This document shows positions 18,893 to 28,653 of a stretch of DNA of 64,000 nt, one piece after another. The stretch comes from Fischerella sp. CENA71 (GTDB lineage: Bacteria; Cyanobacteriota; Cyanobacteriia; Cyanobacteriales; Nostocaceae): positions 1 to 64,000 of the forward strand of contig JANBVI010000078.1 of the NCBI GenBank assembly GCA_024239075.1, written 5' to 3'. A model generated the notes under the pieces. It searched no databases. It saw only the letters and a program-made list of their open reading frames with translations, and was not told the DNA's origin. Made by a program: the position numbers and the translations under genes. Every line of letters begins with the position of its first letter. Positions within the stretch are counted from its first letter, which is position 1.

Positions 18893-20095
18893 GTGTCAAA
18901 GAAAACTTTAGCAAATTTATCTGCAACTGACTTGTCTGGAAAACGTGCGTTTGTACGGGTTGATTTTAACGTACCTGTAGATGATGCAGGTAACATCACA
19001 GATGATACTCGCATTCGCGCAGCTCTACCAACTATCCAAGATTTGGTGCAGAAGGGAGCTAAGGTGATTCTAGCAAGCCATTTCGGGCGTCCCAAGGGTG
19101 TAGATGAAAAATTACGTCTGACTCCGGTTGCTAAACGTCTTTCTGAGTTGTTGGGACAAGAAGTTGTTAAAACTGATGACTGCATCGGTGATGATGTTGC
19201 AGCCAAAGTCGGGGCTTTACAAAACGGACAAGTACTGTTACTGGAAAACGTTCGTTTTTACAAAGAAGAAGAAAAAAACGATCCCGAATTTGCGAAGAAA
19301 TTAGCAGCTAACGCTGACTTATATGTTAACGACGCTTTTGGTACAGCACACCGCGCCCATGCTTCCACAGAAGGCGTGACTCAATTCTTGAGTCCTTCTG
19401 TGGCTGGATATTTGGTTGAAAAAGAATTGCAATATTTGCAAAGTGCCATTGAAAGTCCCCAACGTCCTTTAGCAGCAATCATTGGTGGTTCCAAGGTTTC
19501 TAGCAAAATTGGTGTAATTGAAACATTGCTAGAAAAATGCGACAAGCTAATCATCGGCGGTGGAATGATTTTCACTTTCTACAAAGCTCGTGGTTTGAGT
19601 GTTGGTAAGTCTTTGGTGGAAGAAGACAAGCTAGAGTTAGCCAAGTCTTTGGAAGCGAAAGCCAAAGAAAAAGGCGTTACCTTCTTGTTACCTACAGATG
19701 TAGTAGTAGCTGATAACTTTGCCCCTGATGCCAATTCTCAAACTGTTAGCATTGAAAACATCCCCGATGGTTGGATGGGCTTGGATATTGGCCCTGATTC
19801 TGTGAAATTATTCCAAGACGCTTTGGCCGATTGTAAGTCAGTAGTTTGGAACGGGCCGATGGGCGTATTTGAATTTGATAAATTCGCCGTTGGTACAGAA
19901 GCGATCGCACGGACTTTAGCTGACATCGGCAAAAACGGTGCAACCACCATTATCGGTGGTGGTGACTCTGTAGCCGCCGTCGAAAAAGTCGGTTTAGCCG
20001 ATCAAATGAGCCATATTTCTACTGGTGGTGGCGCTAGCTTAGAGTTACTAGAAGGTAAAGTATTACCTGGAATTGCAGCACTTGATGAGGCGTAA
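18893..20095 (+). CDS. pgk: Phosphoglycerate kinase
   Basis: Pgk transfers phosphate between 1,3-bisphosphoglycerate and ADP; in cyanobacteria it serves both glycolysis and the Calvin cycle. The 400-residue protein has the two-domain layout: the signature [10 protein letters not shown] at about 22-31, substrate-binding segments ASHFGRPKG and [13 protein letters not shown], the domain hinge, and the nucleotide-binding end [15 protein letters not shown]. The start is GTG with an AGGAGG box. It is flanked by a divergent usp and by a G-rich repeat element after its stop. Confidence 0.98.
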   Translation: MSKKTLANLSATDLSGKRAFVRVDFNVPVDDAGNITDDTRIRAALPTIQDLVQKGAKVILASHFGRPKGVDEKLRLTPVAKRLSELLGQEVVKTDDCIGDDVAAKVGALQNGQVLLLENVRFYKEEEKNDPEFAKKLAANADLYVNDAFGTAHRAHASTEGVTQFLSPSVAGYLVEKELQYLQSAIESPQRPLAAIIGGSKVSSKIGVIETLLEKCDKLIIGGGMIFTFYKARGLSVGKSLVEEDKLELAKSLEAKAKEKGVTFLLPTDVVVADNFAPDANSQTVSIENIPDGWMGLDIGPDSVKLFQDALADCKSVVWNGPMGVFEFDKFAVGTEAIARTLADIGKNGATTIIGGGDSVAAVEKVGLADQMSHISTGGGASLELLEGKVLPGIAALDEA

Positions 20096-20100
20096 TTAGA

Positions 20101-20219
20101 GATAAGGGACAAGGGGGACAAGGAGGACAAGGGGGACAAGGAGGACACGGCGACACGGGGAGCTAATTTCAAATAAGAATCTCTCCGCGTCTTTGACTCA
20201 CCGCGTCACCGCGTCTTCT
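20101..20219. repeat. G-rich/C-rich hairpin element, intergenic copy
   Basis: GGACAAGGGGGACAAGGAGG-type units on the left are followed by a right arm with CTCCGCGTC, CACCGCGTCACCGCGTC. The right arm is nearly the same sequence as in the copy at 9945-10068. It starts 6 bases after pgk and ends 24 bases before the Nudix gene. Confidence 0.85.
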
Positions 20220-20242
20220 CACAATCCCCTATCCCAAAAATT

Positions 20243-20860
20243 ATGAAAACCAAATGGTTAGAATGGGCGCAAAAACTACAAGCGATCGCTCAAACTGGAC
20301 TAGCTTTTTCGGAAAACCCGTATGACCTAGAACGGTTTCAAGCAATACAAGTGATCGCTGCGGAAATTTTCGCAACTCACACCAACGCTGAACTGAGTTA
20401 TATCTTGGATCTGTTTGATCGTGATGTCGGATATGCGACTCCCAAAGTAGATGTGCGTGGTGCAGTATTTCGCGATGATTGTATATTAATGGTCAAAGAA
20501 CGAGTTGATGGTGGTTGGACATTACCTGGTGGCTGGGCTGATATTGGTTTTTCACCCAGTGAAGTAGTCGTCAAAGAAATATTTGAAGAATCAGGATATC
20601 TGACTCGCGCTGTCAAACTCCTAGCAGCCTATGACAGAAACAGACAAGGACACTCACCCCATCCCCATTACATATATAAATTGTTTTTTCTGTGCGAACT
20701 TATTGGTGGTTCCCCCACACCCAGCATTGAGACAGAAGCAGTAGGATTTTTCCCGGAAAATGAAATTCCCGAATTATCTATTGGGCGTGTAACACCAGCA
20801 CAAATCACCCGACTTTTTCAACATTATCGCAACCCAGATTTGCCAGTAGATTTTGATTAG
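20243..20860 (+). CDS. NUDIX hydrolase with N-terminal Nudix-associated domain
   Basis: This 205-residue protein has an N-terminal helical domain (about 1-65) typical of the ADP-ribose pyrophosphatase-like group, then a Nudix fold. The Nudix box reads GGWADIGFSPSE then VVVKEIFEESGY (about residues 94-117). The metal-binding EExxG-type end is intact, and the first box Glu is replaced as in this subgroup. It probably hydrolyses a nucleoside diphosphate linked to another group (ADP-ribose is a guess). Upstream is the G-rich element; downstream is a convergent photolyase. Confidence 0.9.
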   Translation: MKTKWLEWAQKLQAIAQTGLAFSENPYDLERFQAIQVIAAEIFATHTNAELSYILDLFDRDVGYATPKVDVRGAVFRDDCILMVKERVDGGWTLPGGWADIGFSPSEVVVKEIFEESGYLTRAVKLLAAYDRNRQGHSPHPHYIYKLFFLCELIGGSPTPSIETEAVGFFPENEIPELSIGRVTPAQITRLFQHYRNPDLPVDFD

Positions 20861-20910
20861 TGTAAAAGGCTAGAAACTGTGGGTGGCTTCGGTGTAGGGG
20901 AACCCAACTT

Positions 20911-22341
20911 TTAAACTTTTTGCTTCTGATAACGTTCTTTAAACATTTTTTGCTGTTGTTTGTGATCCACAATTGGAGTCGGATAATCAACAGCCTGACG
21001 TTCTAAAGGCGTAATGTTGCCAGTAAGTAAATACTGTGTATCAAATGAGCGCAACTCTGGAACCCATTGCCGAATATATTCACCATCTGGATCGAATTTT
21101 TGTGCTTGGCTAGCGGGGTTAAAAATCCGTAAAGGCTTGGGGTCCATACCACTAGAAGCACTCCATTGCCAACCACCATTATTTGCAGATAAATCCCCAT
21201 CAATCAGTTTCTGCATAAAATATTTTTCTCCTAACTGGGGATTAATGAGCAAATCTTTAGTCAAGAAACTGGCAACAATCATCCGACAACGGTTGTGCAT
21301 CCAACCAACTTCATTTAGCTGACGCATGGCTGCATCAACTATCGGATAACCAGTTCTACCCTCACACCAAGCTTGAAAGTGTTCTTGGTTGGTTTCCCAA
21401 GGAAAATTCTTGAAGGCTTCGCGGTATGCACCTGCTGCTAATTCAGGAAAATTATACATGGCATGTTGGTAAAATTCCCGCCATCCTAATTCTTGTTGCC
21501 AAGTGCGGATATTAGTTTGAGTTTCTTCGCTGCGGCTATTTTCCAGAGCATTTTGTGTAGCTTCCCAGACAGTGCGAATACCAATCGTTCCAAATTTCAA
21601 AGCTGCACTCAACCGAGATGTACCGTCAATTGCTGGAAAATTTCGTTGTTCTTGATATTCGTTAATAGCGCGATCGCAAAATTCTTCTAACCTTTCTTGG
21701 GCTGCTTCTTCACCTGGGGTAATAACTAATTCTTCATCCCAAACAAATCCCAAATCTTTAGCTGAAGGTAATTCAATAACTCCAGCACTCTTGGCTATTT
21801 CTTTTTCTTTTTCTGTTAAACCCTCAGCATTTTCCAGAGTTGCTACTGGTTTCGCCTTTGGTTTGCTAACCCAATTCTTCCAGAAGGGAGTGTAAACAGT
21901 ATAAGGTTGATTGGAACCAGTGCGGATATCATCTGGTGCGTGCAGAATCTGATCCCAGTTTTGATCGAGAAACTCGATTCCTTTTTCTTTGAGTGCAGAT
22001 ATTACAGTGCGATCGCGTTGTTGAGAGTAGGGTTCTACATCCCAATTCCAGAATACTGCTTTTGCACCTAATGTTGCCGCCAGTCCTGGAATTGCTTGTG
22101 TTGGGTGAGCGTGGAGTATCAATAACTGGCTACCAGCTTGAGCATATCGCTGTTGTAGGGCTTGCAAACAACCAATCATGTAAGTCACCCGCGCAGGTGC
22201 AACATCATCCCGTTGTAGAATATTCGGATCGAGGCAAAACACACCTACAACTTTTGCACTGCGTTGTCTTGCGGCGGCAAGTCCAGTATTATCAGAAATG
22301 CGTAAATCACGACGATGCCAAAACAGAATTAAGTCAGACAT
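20911..22341 (-). CDS. phrA: Class I CPD photolyase (deoxyribodipyrimidine photolyase)
   Basis: This enzyme repairs UV-induced cyclobutane pyrimidine dimers using blue light and FADH-. The 476-residue protein has the N-terminal antenna domain ([16 protein letters not shown] at the start) and a full FAD domain ([61 protein letters not shown]). It resembles cyanobacterial photolyases that use the 8-HDF deazaflavin antenna. The start ATG at 22341 matches the family N-terminus. A perfect palindrome TGCTAATTAGCA (22386-22397) lies just upstream and may be regulatory. Confidence 0.95.
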   Translation of the reverse strand: MSDLILFWHRRDLRISDNTGLAAARQRSAKVVGVFCLDPNILQRDDVAPARVTYMIGCLQALQQRYAQAGSQLLILHAHPTQAIPGLAATLGAKAVFWNWDVEPYSQQRDRTVISALKEKGIEFLDQNWDQILHAPDDIRTGSNQPYTVYTPFWKNWVSKPKAKPVATLENAEGLTEKEKEIAKSAGVIELPSAKDLGFVWDEELVITPGEEAAQERLEEFCDRAINEYQEQRNFPAIDGTSRLSAALKFGTIGIRTVWEATQNALENSRSEETQTNIRTWQQELGWREFYQHAMYNFPELAAGAYREAFKNFPWETNQEHFQAWCEGRTGYPIVDAAMRQLNEVGWMHNRCRMIVASFLTKDLLINPQLGEKYFMQKLIDGDLSANNGGWQWSASSGMDPKPLRIFNPASQAQKFDPDGEYIRQWVPELRSFDTQYLLTGNITPLERQAVDYPTPIVDHKQQQKMFKERYQKQKV

Positions 22342-22433
22342 TCACTCATTTAAATAGTTCGCCTGTACTAGATTAGACCTAATAGTGCTAATTAGCATCA
22401 GTCTATTGGAAAATTCTACTGGGTTATGGGTGA

Positions 22434-22493
22434 AGCGATCGCATTTTGGGGAAAGTGAGAGCGATCGCACGTGTCGAGAAGGTGGGGCGATCG
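22434..22493. repeat. HIP1-bearing dispersed repeat
   Basis: AGCGATCGCATTTTGGGG followed by AAAGTGAGAGCGATCGC recurs with one or two changes at 23261-23292. The segment has two or three HIP1 or HIP1-like sites and no gene. Confidence 0.65.
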
Positions 22494-22637
22494 GTTTTTT
22501 TATGCATTCAATTCTCAATTTTGTCATTTTGAGAGTAGCTGGGCATAGACATCATCCTCAGCGTTATCCCAAACTGCATCCAGTTATCTAATTTATTCGC
22601 CATACTGGGATACTAGAGAAATGACTATAATTTGACT

Positions 22638-22757
22638 ATACAAAATTGTAGTCAAAATTGCCTTTCCATTTCAAAAATTACTCAAAAATAAGCTTTTTCA
22701 CTGGTCTACCAGTGAGATCATTTTTGCAAAAGAGGGTGAGTTACCCTCTTTTTTTGT
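22638..22757 (+). ncRNA. Candidate small RNA of about 120 nt
   Basis: A consensus -10 box TATAAT lies at 22626-22631, although the -35 region is weak. About 110 bases later an intrinsic terminator stem AAAGAGGGT/ACCCTCTTT (22729-22737 and 22743-22751) is followed by a T-run. Between them are a tight stem CACTGGT/ACCAGTG (22699-22714) and, at the 5' end, an inverted repeat TTTGACTA/TAGTCAAA (22631-22656). No open frame fits the region. It lies between the photolyase gene and a convergent small exported protein. The terminator could instead serve that protein gene, as it also has an A-run on the other side. Confidence 0.35.
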
Positions 22758-22815
22758 GCCGATCACCTCTGGACATCCAGAAATTTGGTCTAGGTCAGAA
22801 GCAATCGACCCTCAA

Positions 22816-23070
22816 TTATTGCAGGACAGGTCTTTTGTTGACTATTTTTTCTTGAGAACTGATCAATGTCCAATTCCCATTGGCATCCAGTACAAAATAA
22901 TCAGTACGTTGAATGCAAGTATCCCCCATACAACTGGTAACTGTACACTGGTTTCCAACGCATTTGTCGTAGTCAATTCCATTTTTATTTACCACTGCAT
23001 GTGCAGGAAACAATGAAACTGAAAATGATGTAGCTGTTAATACCGCCGTTAGCATTGATTTATTAAACAT
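22816..23070 (-). CDS. Small exported cysteine-containing protein
   Basis: This 84-residue protein has a clear signal peptide (MFNKSMLTAVLTATSFSVSL, cleaved near AHA). The mature part of about 60 residues has four cysteines (KCVGNQC, SCMGDTC), which probably form disulfides in the periplasm. I do not recognise a family. The composition and the well-formed signal peptide argue for a real gene. It ends close to the candidate terminator at 22729-22751. Confidence 0.65.
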   Translation of the reverse strand: MFNKSMLTAVLTATSFSVSLFPAHAVVNKNGIDYDKCVGNQCTVTSCMGDTCIQRTDYFVLDANGNWTLISSQEKIVNKRPVLQ

Positions 23071-23260
23071 TTAACGCTTATGCTCCGTATAACTGTATTA
23101 ATATTAGCGATGCTTTTTCAGTATATAGCAGTACCCCCAAGGGTAATATTTGCATTATCTGGAGTACTCGTCCTATATTCGACGATCACCTCGTTGTGGA
23201 CATCATCATGCAACAAGTGAAACTTGCGATCGCACTTTTGTATTCACCAATTAAGCACGG

Positions 23261-23410
23261 AGCGATCGCATTTTGGGTAAAGTGAGAGCGATAGCCTTAC
23301 AGAAAACCTCAAAAACAAGTGATCGCGCTGTAGAGAAGATGAGCGATCGCCTCACAGAAAACATCAAAAACCAAATGATCATACTGTAGGGAAGATGAGC
23401 GATCGCTATG
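23261..23410. repeat. HIP1-bearing 55-bp tandem repeat
   Basis: Unit one is 23286-23340 and unit two 23341-23396, and a third copy breaks off at 23406. Each has GAGCGATCGC (or a near match), then ACAGAAAAC, TCAAAAAC and CTGTAG.GAAGAT. It is preceded by a copy of the repeat at 22434. The surrounding gap from 23071 to 23566 holds no gene I can support. Confidence 0.8.
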
Positions 23411-23566
23411 ATCTTGCCTTAAATGAATTTTTTGGTAAGATGCGATCACAGTTCAAAAGTATTGGAATACTGACGATGGTTTTGATAAGTTTCAAAATCA
23501 TGTTTGTAGTATGCTCAATTTGTCTTAAAAATAGGCTTAATTAAATTTTGTCGCATACCATAGAAA

Positions 23567-23596
23567 TGTAGAGACGTGCCATGGCACGTCTCTACA
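23567..23596. repeat. REP palindrome, 30 bp perfect
   Basis: The left arm is TGTAGAGACGTGCCA and the right arm its exact complement. It lies 38 bases after the stop of the broken RAYT gene and belongs to the same family as the copies at 23904, 24265, 38011 and 49962. Confidence 0.88.
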
Positions 23597-23633
23597 AAAT
23601 TTTGTATGTCGATAATCTATATTTGTTCATTAA

Positions 23634-24223
23634 TCACATCCATAAGTTGGCTGGATTATCTTTGTCATCTTCCCATTTGGCAGGGTTGTTGAGAATGTAT
23701 TCTCGAATTCGGTCTAAAGAACCATCAGCACGAATAATATGGTCATAAAATCTTGATTGCCAGCCAAAATTTTCTTGCCCATTCTTTCTACACCAGCGGG
23801 TTACAGATGATTTATAGGCGTTAATAATAGCCTGTAATGAACCACGTTTTAAGGAGGCGAATATATTAGATTGGTCTATTGGCTGCGTTTGGGGTTGGTC
23901 TAGGACGCGCCATGGCCAGACGCGCCATGGCGCGTCTCTACATTATGTGGTTTGTCTATGACAACAATGCCATGTACATGATTTGGCATGATCACATAAA
24001 CATCTATATACGTATACTCAAAATGATTAGGAATTTCTGCCCAATATAGTTGTGCTATTTGCCCAATTTCTGATAAATCTACTTTCCCATCACTTACATC
24101 ACCAAAAAAACAAGTGCGATCGCGTGTGCATATAGTTACAAAATATAATCCATTTGCAGCATAATCTCGATTTGGTAATCGAATTGATTCAACTCGATAT
24201 TTGTCTTTGAACTTGGGCTTCAT
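23634..24223 (-). pseudogene. REP-associated tyrosine transposase (RAYT), frameshifted by a REP insertion
   Basis: The N-terminal 93 or so residues are a typical Y1_Tnp/RAYT start (RLPNRDYAANGLYFVTICTR, then the HUH motif in MPNHVHGIVV). The frame then runs into a REP palindrome (23904-23942), giving NVETRHGASGHGAS and a stop at about 23900. In another frame just past the palindrome the rest of the protein continues to a TGA at 23634: KRGSLQAIINAYKSSVTRW with a candidate catalytic Tyr, then FGWQSRFYDHIIRADGSL and YILNNPAKWEDD. The gene is thus complete except for the insertion. RAYTs mobilise REP sequences, so it was apparently broken by its own substrate. Confidence 0.85.
23904..23942. repeat. 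REP element, double copy, inside the RAYT gene
   Basis: GACGCGCCATGG then CCA then a nearly full palindrome (GACGCGCCATGGCGCGTC with flank TCTACA) interrupts the RAYT reading frame. It looks like one full and one partial palindrome in tandem. Confidence 0.85.
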
Positions 24224-24264
24224 AGGTTTATCGGCATAGAAAATTGTAGATACGGGCCAAAATA

Positions 24265-24298
24265 AATGTAGAGACGCGCCATGGCGCGTCTCTACATT
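24265..24298. repeat. REP palindrome, 34 bp perfect, upstream of RAYT
   Basis: The left arm is AATGTAGAGACGCGCCA and the right arm its exact complement. With the copies at 23567 and 23904 it brackets the RAYT gene. It lies in the 98-bp gap between RAYT and chlH. Confidence 0.9.
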
Positions 24299-24321
24299 GG
24301 TCGTTTCTACACTGTTATAAC

Positions 24322-27300
24322 CTACTCAATCCCTTCAATCCGATCTTCAACTTCCTGGTACAACTCACGCAGTTTCTCTAAATTACTCTCGCTTGTCTCC
24401 CAATAACCACGTCCATTCACTTCCAGCAAAGTCGTTACAATCTTGCGGAAAGAATGGGGGTTCATGTTCATCAACCGCTTTTGCATCTCTTCATCTTGGA
24501 TAAACGTGGTGTTCACATCCTCGTAAACCCAGTTATCAACAGCGCCAGCAGTCGCACTCCAACCCATTGTATTTACCAAGCGTTTGGAGAGTTCGCGCAC
24601 ACCTTCGTAACCGTGAGATAGCATTCCCTCGTACCATTTGGGATTTAATAATTTAGTACGAGCATCCAAACGCACGGTTTCTGATAATGTCCGAACTTGA
24701 GCGTTTGCAGTTGTCGTATCTGCAATGTAAGATGCTGGTGTTTTACCATCACCACGCAGACTTGCAACAACTTTGGTGGGATCAGAATCGAAGTAATGAG
24801 AAACGTCAGTTAAGCTAATTTCGGAAGAGTCGAGGTTTTGGAAAGTCATCTCCGCAGTTTTGAGAGTACTTTCAAAAATCTTTCGCGATTCATCCATCGT
24901 ACCGGGATTATCAGCACTGAAGGCAAAAGATTTGCGGTTCAAGTACATTTCCTGCAATTCTGCTTCGCTTTCCCAAGTGCTGTTTTCTACAGCCAAGTTG
25001 ATGTTGGACGAATAGGAACCAGAAGCGTTGGAGAAAACGCGAGTTGCTGCTTGACGCAGGTTTATTCCCATTTCCTGTGCTTGTTGCAAAGCATGTTTGC
25101 GGACGTAGTTCATTTCCAGAGGTTCATCTGCTTCCGCAGCCATTTTCACAGCTTGGTCTAGCAGGTTCATCTGGTTGATAAACAAGTCGCGGAATACGCC
25201 AGAACAGTTAATCACTACGTCAATTCTCGGACGTCCCAACTCTTGTAGAGGTATTAACTCTAACTTGTTGACTCGTCCCAAAGCATCGGGAACTGGACGC
25301 GCACCCACCATCCACATGATTTGTGCTAGTGATTCCCCGTATGTTTTGATGTTGTCGGTTCCCCAAAGCACAGAGGCAATTGTTTCGGGATAATTACCAC
25401 CGTTTTCGGCTCTATGTCTTGCCAGTAGCCTATCGACAACAATTTTGGCTGATTGTACTGCCGCTTGTGTAGGGATAGATTGCGGGTCAAGTGCGTGTAT
25501 ATTTTTACCTGTGGGTAAGACATCCGGGTTGCGGATGGGATCGCCACCAGGCCCAGGTAAAACGTACTCACCTTCTAAACCTTGGAGTAATCCACCGAGT
25601 TCGTTGTCGGCGCAAACTTGCTGCAAACAGAATTCTAAATATTCAAACAGTGGTTTGAGTGCAGCGGTATCAACCTTGGTGTAACCTGCTTGATGCAGTG
25701 CTTCTACCCAAGGTTCTTTTTTGCCCATATTGAAGAAATTCAGCTTTGAAACAAAGGAAACTCTGCCTTCAGCGTCAGTTTGTTCTTGGACAAGGGCGGA
25801 AACTGCGGCGCGAGTTGCCATTGTGATGTCTTGCAGCAGTTGGACATCTTCTAAAATACCGCGATCGCTATTTTTATAAATTTCATCGATGTCGCGTCCT
25901 ACACTATTGGCAATAATCCGGGGTAGACTTTGAATCTCTTCTTCTGGACGATCCAACCCAGCAATATTAACGAGAGTCGCAACTGCTTCTTCTGCACTCG
26001 GAGGTTTACCAATTACGTGCAAACCGCAAGGTAAAAGCCGCGATTCTATTTCCATTAATTTACGGTAGACCATGCCAACGATATTATCTCGGTCTTCAGC
26101 CGACATATCTTTAGCATCGGTTTCCGGCAAATTAATATCTTTGTCCAAGTTCACCATCCGGCACTTGTCCATAATGGTGTTGACAATGGGAATACCGCGT
26201 CCGGTGTCTTTTAAGGTTTGGTAAGAACCAATTAAATCACTGAGTTCTTTCAAACCTTTGTATAAACCAGCATTTTCGGCAGGTGGAGTTAGGTAAGAAA
26301 TAGTTTCTGCATAGCCCCGACGTTTAGCAATTGTAGCTTCGCTGGGGTTGTTTGCTGCGTAATAATACAGATTCGGAATTGTGCCAATTAAATTATCGGG
26401 GTAACATTCACCAGACATACCCATTTGCTTACCTGGCATAAATTCCAAGGAACCGTGAGTACCAAAGTGCAACACAGCGTCAGCTTGCCAAACTCTTTCT
26501 AAGTAGGTGTAGTAAGCAGCAAAACCATGATGGGGACTCGCAGAACGGGAGAACAACAGCCGCATCGGATCGCCTTCGTAACCAAAGGTAGGCTGAACAC
26601 CGATAAAGACATTGCCAAATTGTTTTCCGTAAATCAGCAGGTTTTGTCCATCGCTGTTAAGATGTCCTGGTGGTGGTCCCCAATTTTCTTCTAAACGTTG
26701 CGAATAAGGGGTGAGTGCTTCATATTCAGGTACAGACATCCGATAGGCAATGTTCAATTCTGGGCTGCTGTACTGGGCTTGAGCATCGTGGATGACTTCT
26801 TGCATCAAGGCTTGGGCATTTTCTGGCAAGTCTTGCACATCATAGCCATTGTTTTTCAGCGCTTTCATCACCTCGTAGATGGAACCAAACACATCCAAGT
26901 AAGCGGCGGTTCCCACATTACCTTTATCTGGGGGAAAGCTGAAAACGGTAATCGCAACTTTCTTGTTTAATTTGGGTTTACGACGCAGGTTTGCCCATTT
27001 AAAGGCGCGTTGGGCGACTGCTTCAATCCGATCTTGGAGAGCGATCGCTTTCCCTGTTGTCCCATCTCGTCCTGATAATATAATCGGTTCAATTGCTCCA
27101 TCCAATTCTGGAATGGCAATTTGCAGCGCTACCTGAATCGGGTGTAAGCCTAAATCGCTATCTAACCACTCTTCGGTAGTTTGGAATACCAGTGGCAAAG
27201 CTACCATGTAAGGACGATTTAAGCGCTTGAGGGCTTCAATTGCCTTGGGATGATCTTGACGGGCTGGGCCGCCCACCAATGCAAAGCCTGTCAAAGATAT

Positions 27301-28308
27301 TACACCATCAACTAAGGCTTTTTTGGTAGTTGGTTCGTAGAAGTAGGCATCTACTGGTTTAGAAAAGTCTAAACCACCAGCAAATACAGGAATTACCCGT
27401 GCGCCCATCGCTTCTAATTCCTGCACCATTGCCACGTAGTGAGCATCATCACCTGTAACTAAGTGAGTACGCTGCAAAACTAAGCCAATGCAGGGCGCTA
27501 AGGGATCTTTCAAATCTTTAGAAATATCCTTACGGCTGTTGTACCAGTTGAGATACTCTCTGACATCCTCAAACATTGTCATTGACAAGGGATGCCAAAT
27601 ACCCATATCTGGGTAAACAACCGGTGCTTCGTATTGTAGAGACGCGCTATTATGCGTATCTGAATTTTTCAATACATATTTATCAGCTAGCATCAGCAAG
27701 AAGTTTTCCAGGTTTTCTGGCGAACCTCCCAGCCAATACTGAAAGCTCAACATGAAATTTCTCGCATCCTGTGCTTTTTCCATCGGTAGGAACTTCAGCA
27801 CTTGGGGCAGAGTCCTTAACAACTTGAGCATCGCATCTTCAAAGCCAGCGCCGGATTTTTCCTTGCGCTTGCGCATGAATTGCGAAATCGCACTCTTTGA
27901 CTGTCCCAACTGTGACATTGAGAAGCTGCCCATTTTGTTTAGGCGCATCACTTCTGGCATAGATGGGAAAACGACAGCAACATCAAGGCGATCGCGATGT
28001 GGTTGTACTGCTGCTGCTACTTTCTGAGCTAAGTCTTCAATAAAAATTAATGAGGCGATAAATATATTGGCACTCTCGACGTCTTTTTTGAACTCCTCGT
28101 AGTTCTCTGGCGAACGGAGTTCTTCAATCAAGTAGCCGCTGATTTCAATCGCCACGTTAGGATGGTTTTTGTTAATGACCCTAACCGCTTGTGACAATGC
28201 ACTCTGGTATTGGGACTCTAACACGACATAGACCACCTTAATTAAATGCCGCCCTCGCAGATCATCAGGCGCAATATGTCTAATGGTGGACTTGACGTGG
28301 GTGAACAT
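24322..28308 (-). CDS. chlH: Magnesium chelatase subunit H
   Basis: ChlH is the large porphyrin-binding catalytic subunit of Mg-chelatase, which with ChlD and ChlI inserts Mg2+ into protoporphyrin IX, the first step committed to chlorophyll. The 1328-residue length is normal. The N-terminal DUF3479-like part ([20 protein letters not shown]) is followed by the CobN/Mg-chelatase domain ([20 protein letters not shown], then [20 protein letters not shown]). Residues about 215-226 ([11 protein letters not shown]) are encoded by a sequence resembling a decayed REP palindrome. The start at 28308 fits the family. chlD and chlI are not in the window. Confidence 0.97.
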   Translation of the reverse strand: MFTHVKSTIRHIAPDDLRGRHLIKVVYVVLESQYQSALSQAVRVINKNHPNVAIEISGYLIEELRSPENYEEFKKDVESANIFIASLIFIEDLAQKVAAAVQPHRDRLDVAVVFPSMPEVMRLNKMGSFSMSQLGQSKSAISQFMRKRKEKSGAGFEDAMLKLLRTLPQVLKFLPMEKAQDARNFMLSFQYWLGGSPENLENFLLMLADKYVLKNSDTHNSASLQYEAPVVYPDMGIWHPLSMTMFEDVREYLNWYNSRKDISKDLKDPLAPCIGLVLQRTHLVTGDDAHYVAMVQELEAMGARVIPVFAGGLDFSKPVDAYFYEPTTKKALVDGVISLTGFALVGGPARQDHPKAIEALKRLNRPYMVALPLVFQTTEEWLDSDLGLHPIQVALQIAIPELDGAIEPIILSGRDGTTGKAIALQDRIEAVAQRAFKWANLRRKPKLNKKVAITVFSFPPDKGNVGTAAYLDVFGSIYEVMKALKNNGYDVQDLPENAQALMQEVIHDAQAQYSSPELNIAYRMSVPEYEALTPYSQRLEENWGPPPGHLNSDGQNLLIYGKQFGNVFIGVQPTFGYEGDPMRLLFSRSASPHHGFAAYYTYLERVWQADAVLHFGTHGSLEFMPGKQMGMSGECYPDNLIGTIPNLYYYAANNPSEATIAKRRGYAETISYLTPPAENAGLYKGLKELSDLIGSYQTLKDTGRGIPIVNTIMDKCRMVNLDKDINLPETDAKDMSAEDRDNIVGMVYRKLMEIESRLLPCGLHVIGKPPSAEEAVATLVNIAGLDRPEEEIQSLPRIIANSVGRDIDEIYKNSDRGILEDVQLLQDITMATRAAVSALVQEQTDAEGRVSFVSKLNFFNMGKKEPWVEALHQAGYTKVDTAALKPLFEYLEFCLQQVCADNELGGLLQGLEGEYVLPGPGGDPIRNPDVLPTGKNIHALDPQSIPTQAAVQSAKIVVDRLLARHRAENGGNYPETIASVLWGTDNIKTYGESLAQIMWMVGARPVPDALGRVNKLELIPLQELGRPRIDVVINCSGVFRDLFINQMNLLDQAVKMAAEADEPLEMNYVRKHALQQAQEMGINLRQAATRVFSNASGSYSSNINLAVENSTWESEAELQEMYLNRKSFAFSADNPGTMDESRKIFESTLKTAEMTFQNLDSSEISLTDVSHYFDSDPTKVVASLRGDGKTPASYIADTTTANAQVRTLSETVRLDARTKLLNPKWYEGMLSHGYEGVRELSKRLVNTMGWSATAGAVDNWVYEDVNTTFIQDEEMQKRLMNMNPHSFRKIVTTLLEVNGRGYWETSESNLEKLRELYQEVEDRIEGIE
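27635..27663. repeat. Possible decayed REP palindrome within chlH
   Basis: TGTAGAGACGCGC is followed by an imperfect complement (TATGCGTATCTGA). The left arm matches the REP family exactly and the right arm is diverged. It would be an in-frame insertion in a loop that is variable between ChlH proteins; chance resemblance is possible. Confidence 0.45.
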
Positions 28309-28653
28309 GCTTCCTCGGCTCCTTTGATGCGTGTTCTCTACTCTATCGGCAATCTCAGTCTTTTTTTATCAGAAAAAGCTTACTGCATGGCGATTTTGTC
28401 GCCTTTCTGACACAAAAAGATATAAACAATGAAACATATTGTTACAGTTTTTGACTAATTTAAAAAGTATTTACTCATTTTTTGTAAATATTTTGTTACA
28501 AAATCAGGTGATTTATCATAATTTAGCTGTATACGTGTAACTCTAATAACCACTAAGTCTTTACAATTGACCGTTTAGCAATGCTTATTTGATGGTAAAG
28601 ACCAAGCAAATGTCCTAATCGCAGTAAATCCAAAATCTCAAATCTCAAATCAA
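28309..28653. other. Divergent promoter region of chlH and the LpxB-like gene
   Basis: These 345 AT-rich bases lie between divergent genes and must contain both promoters. I see no strong hairpin, gene or recognisable operator. Confidence 0.4.
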
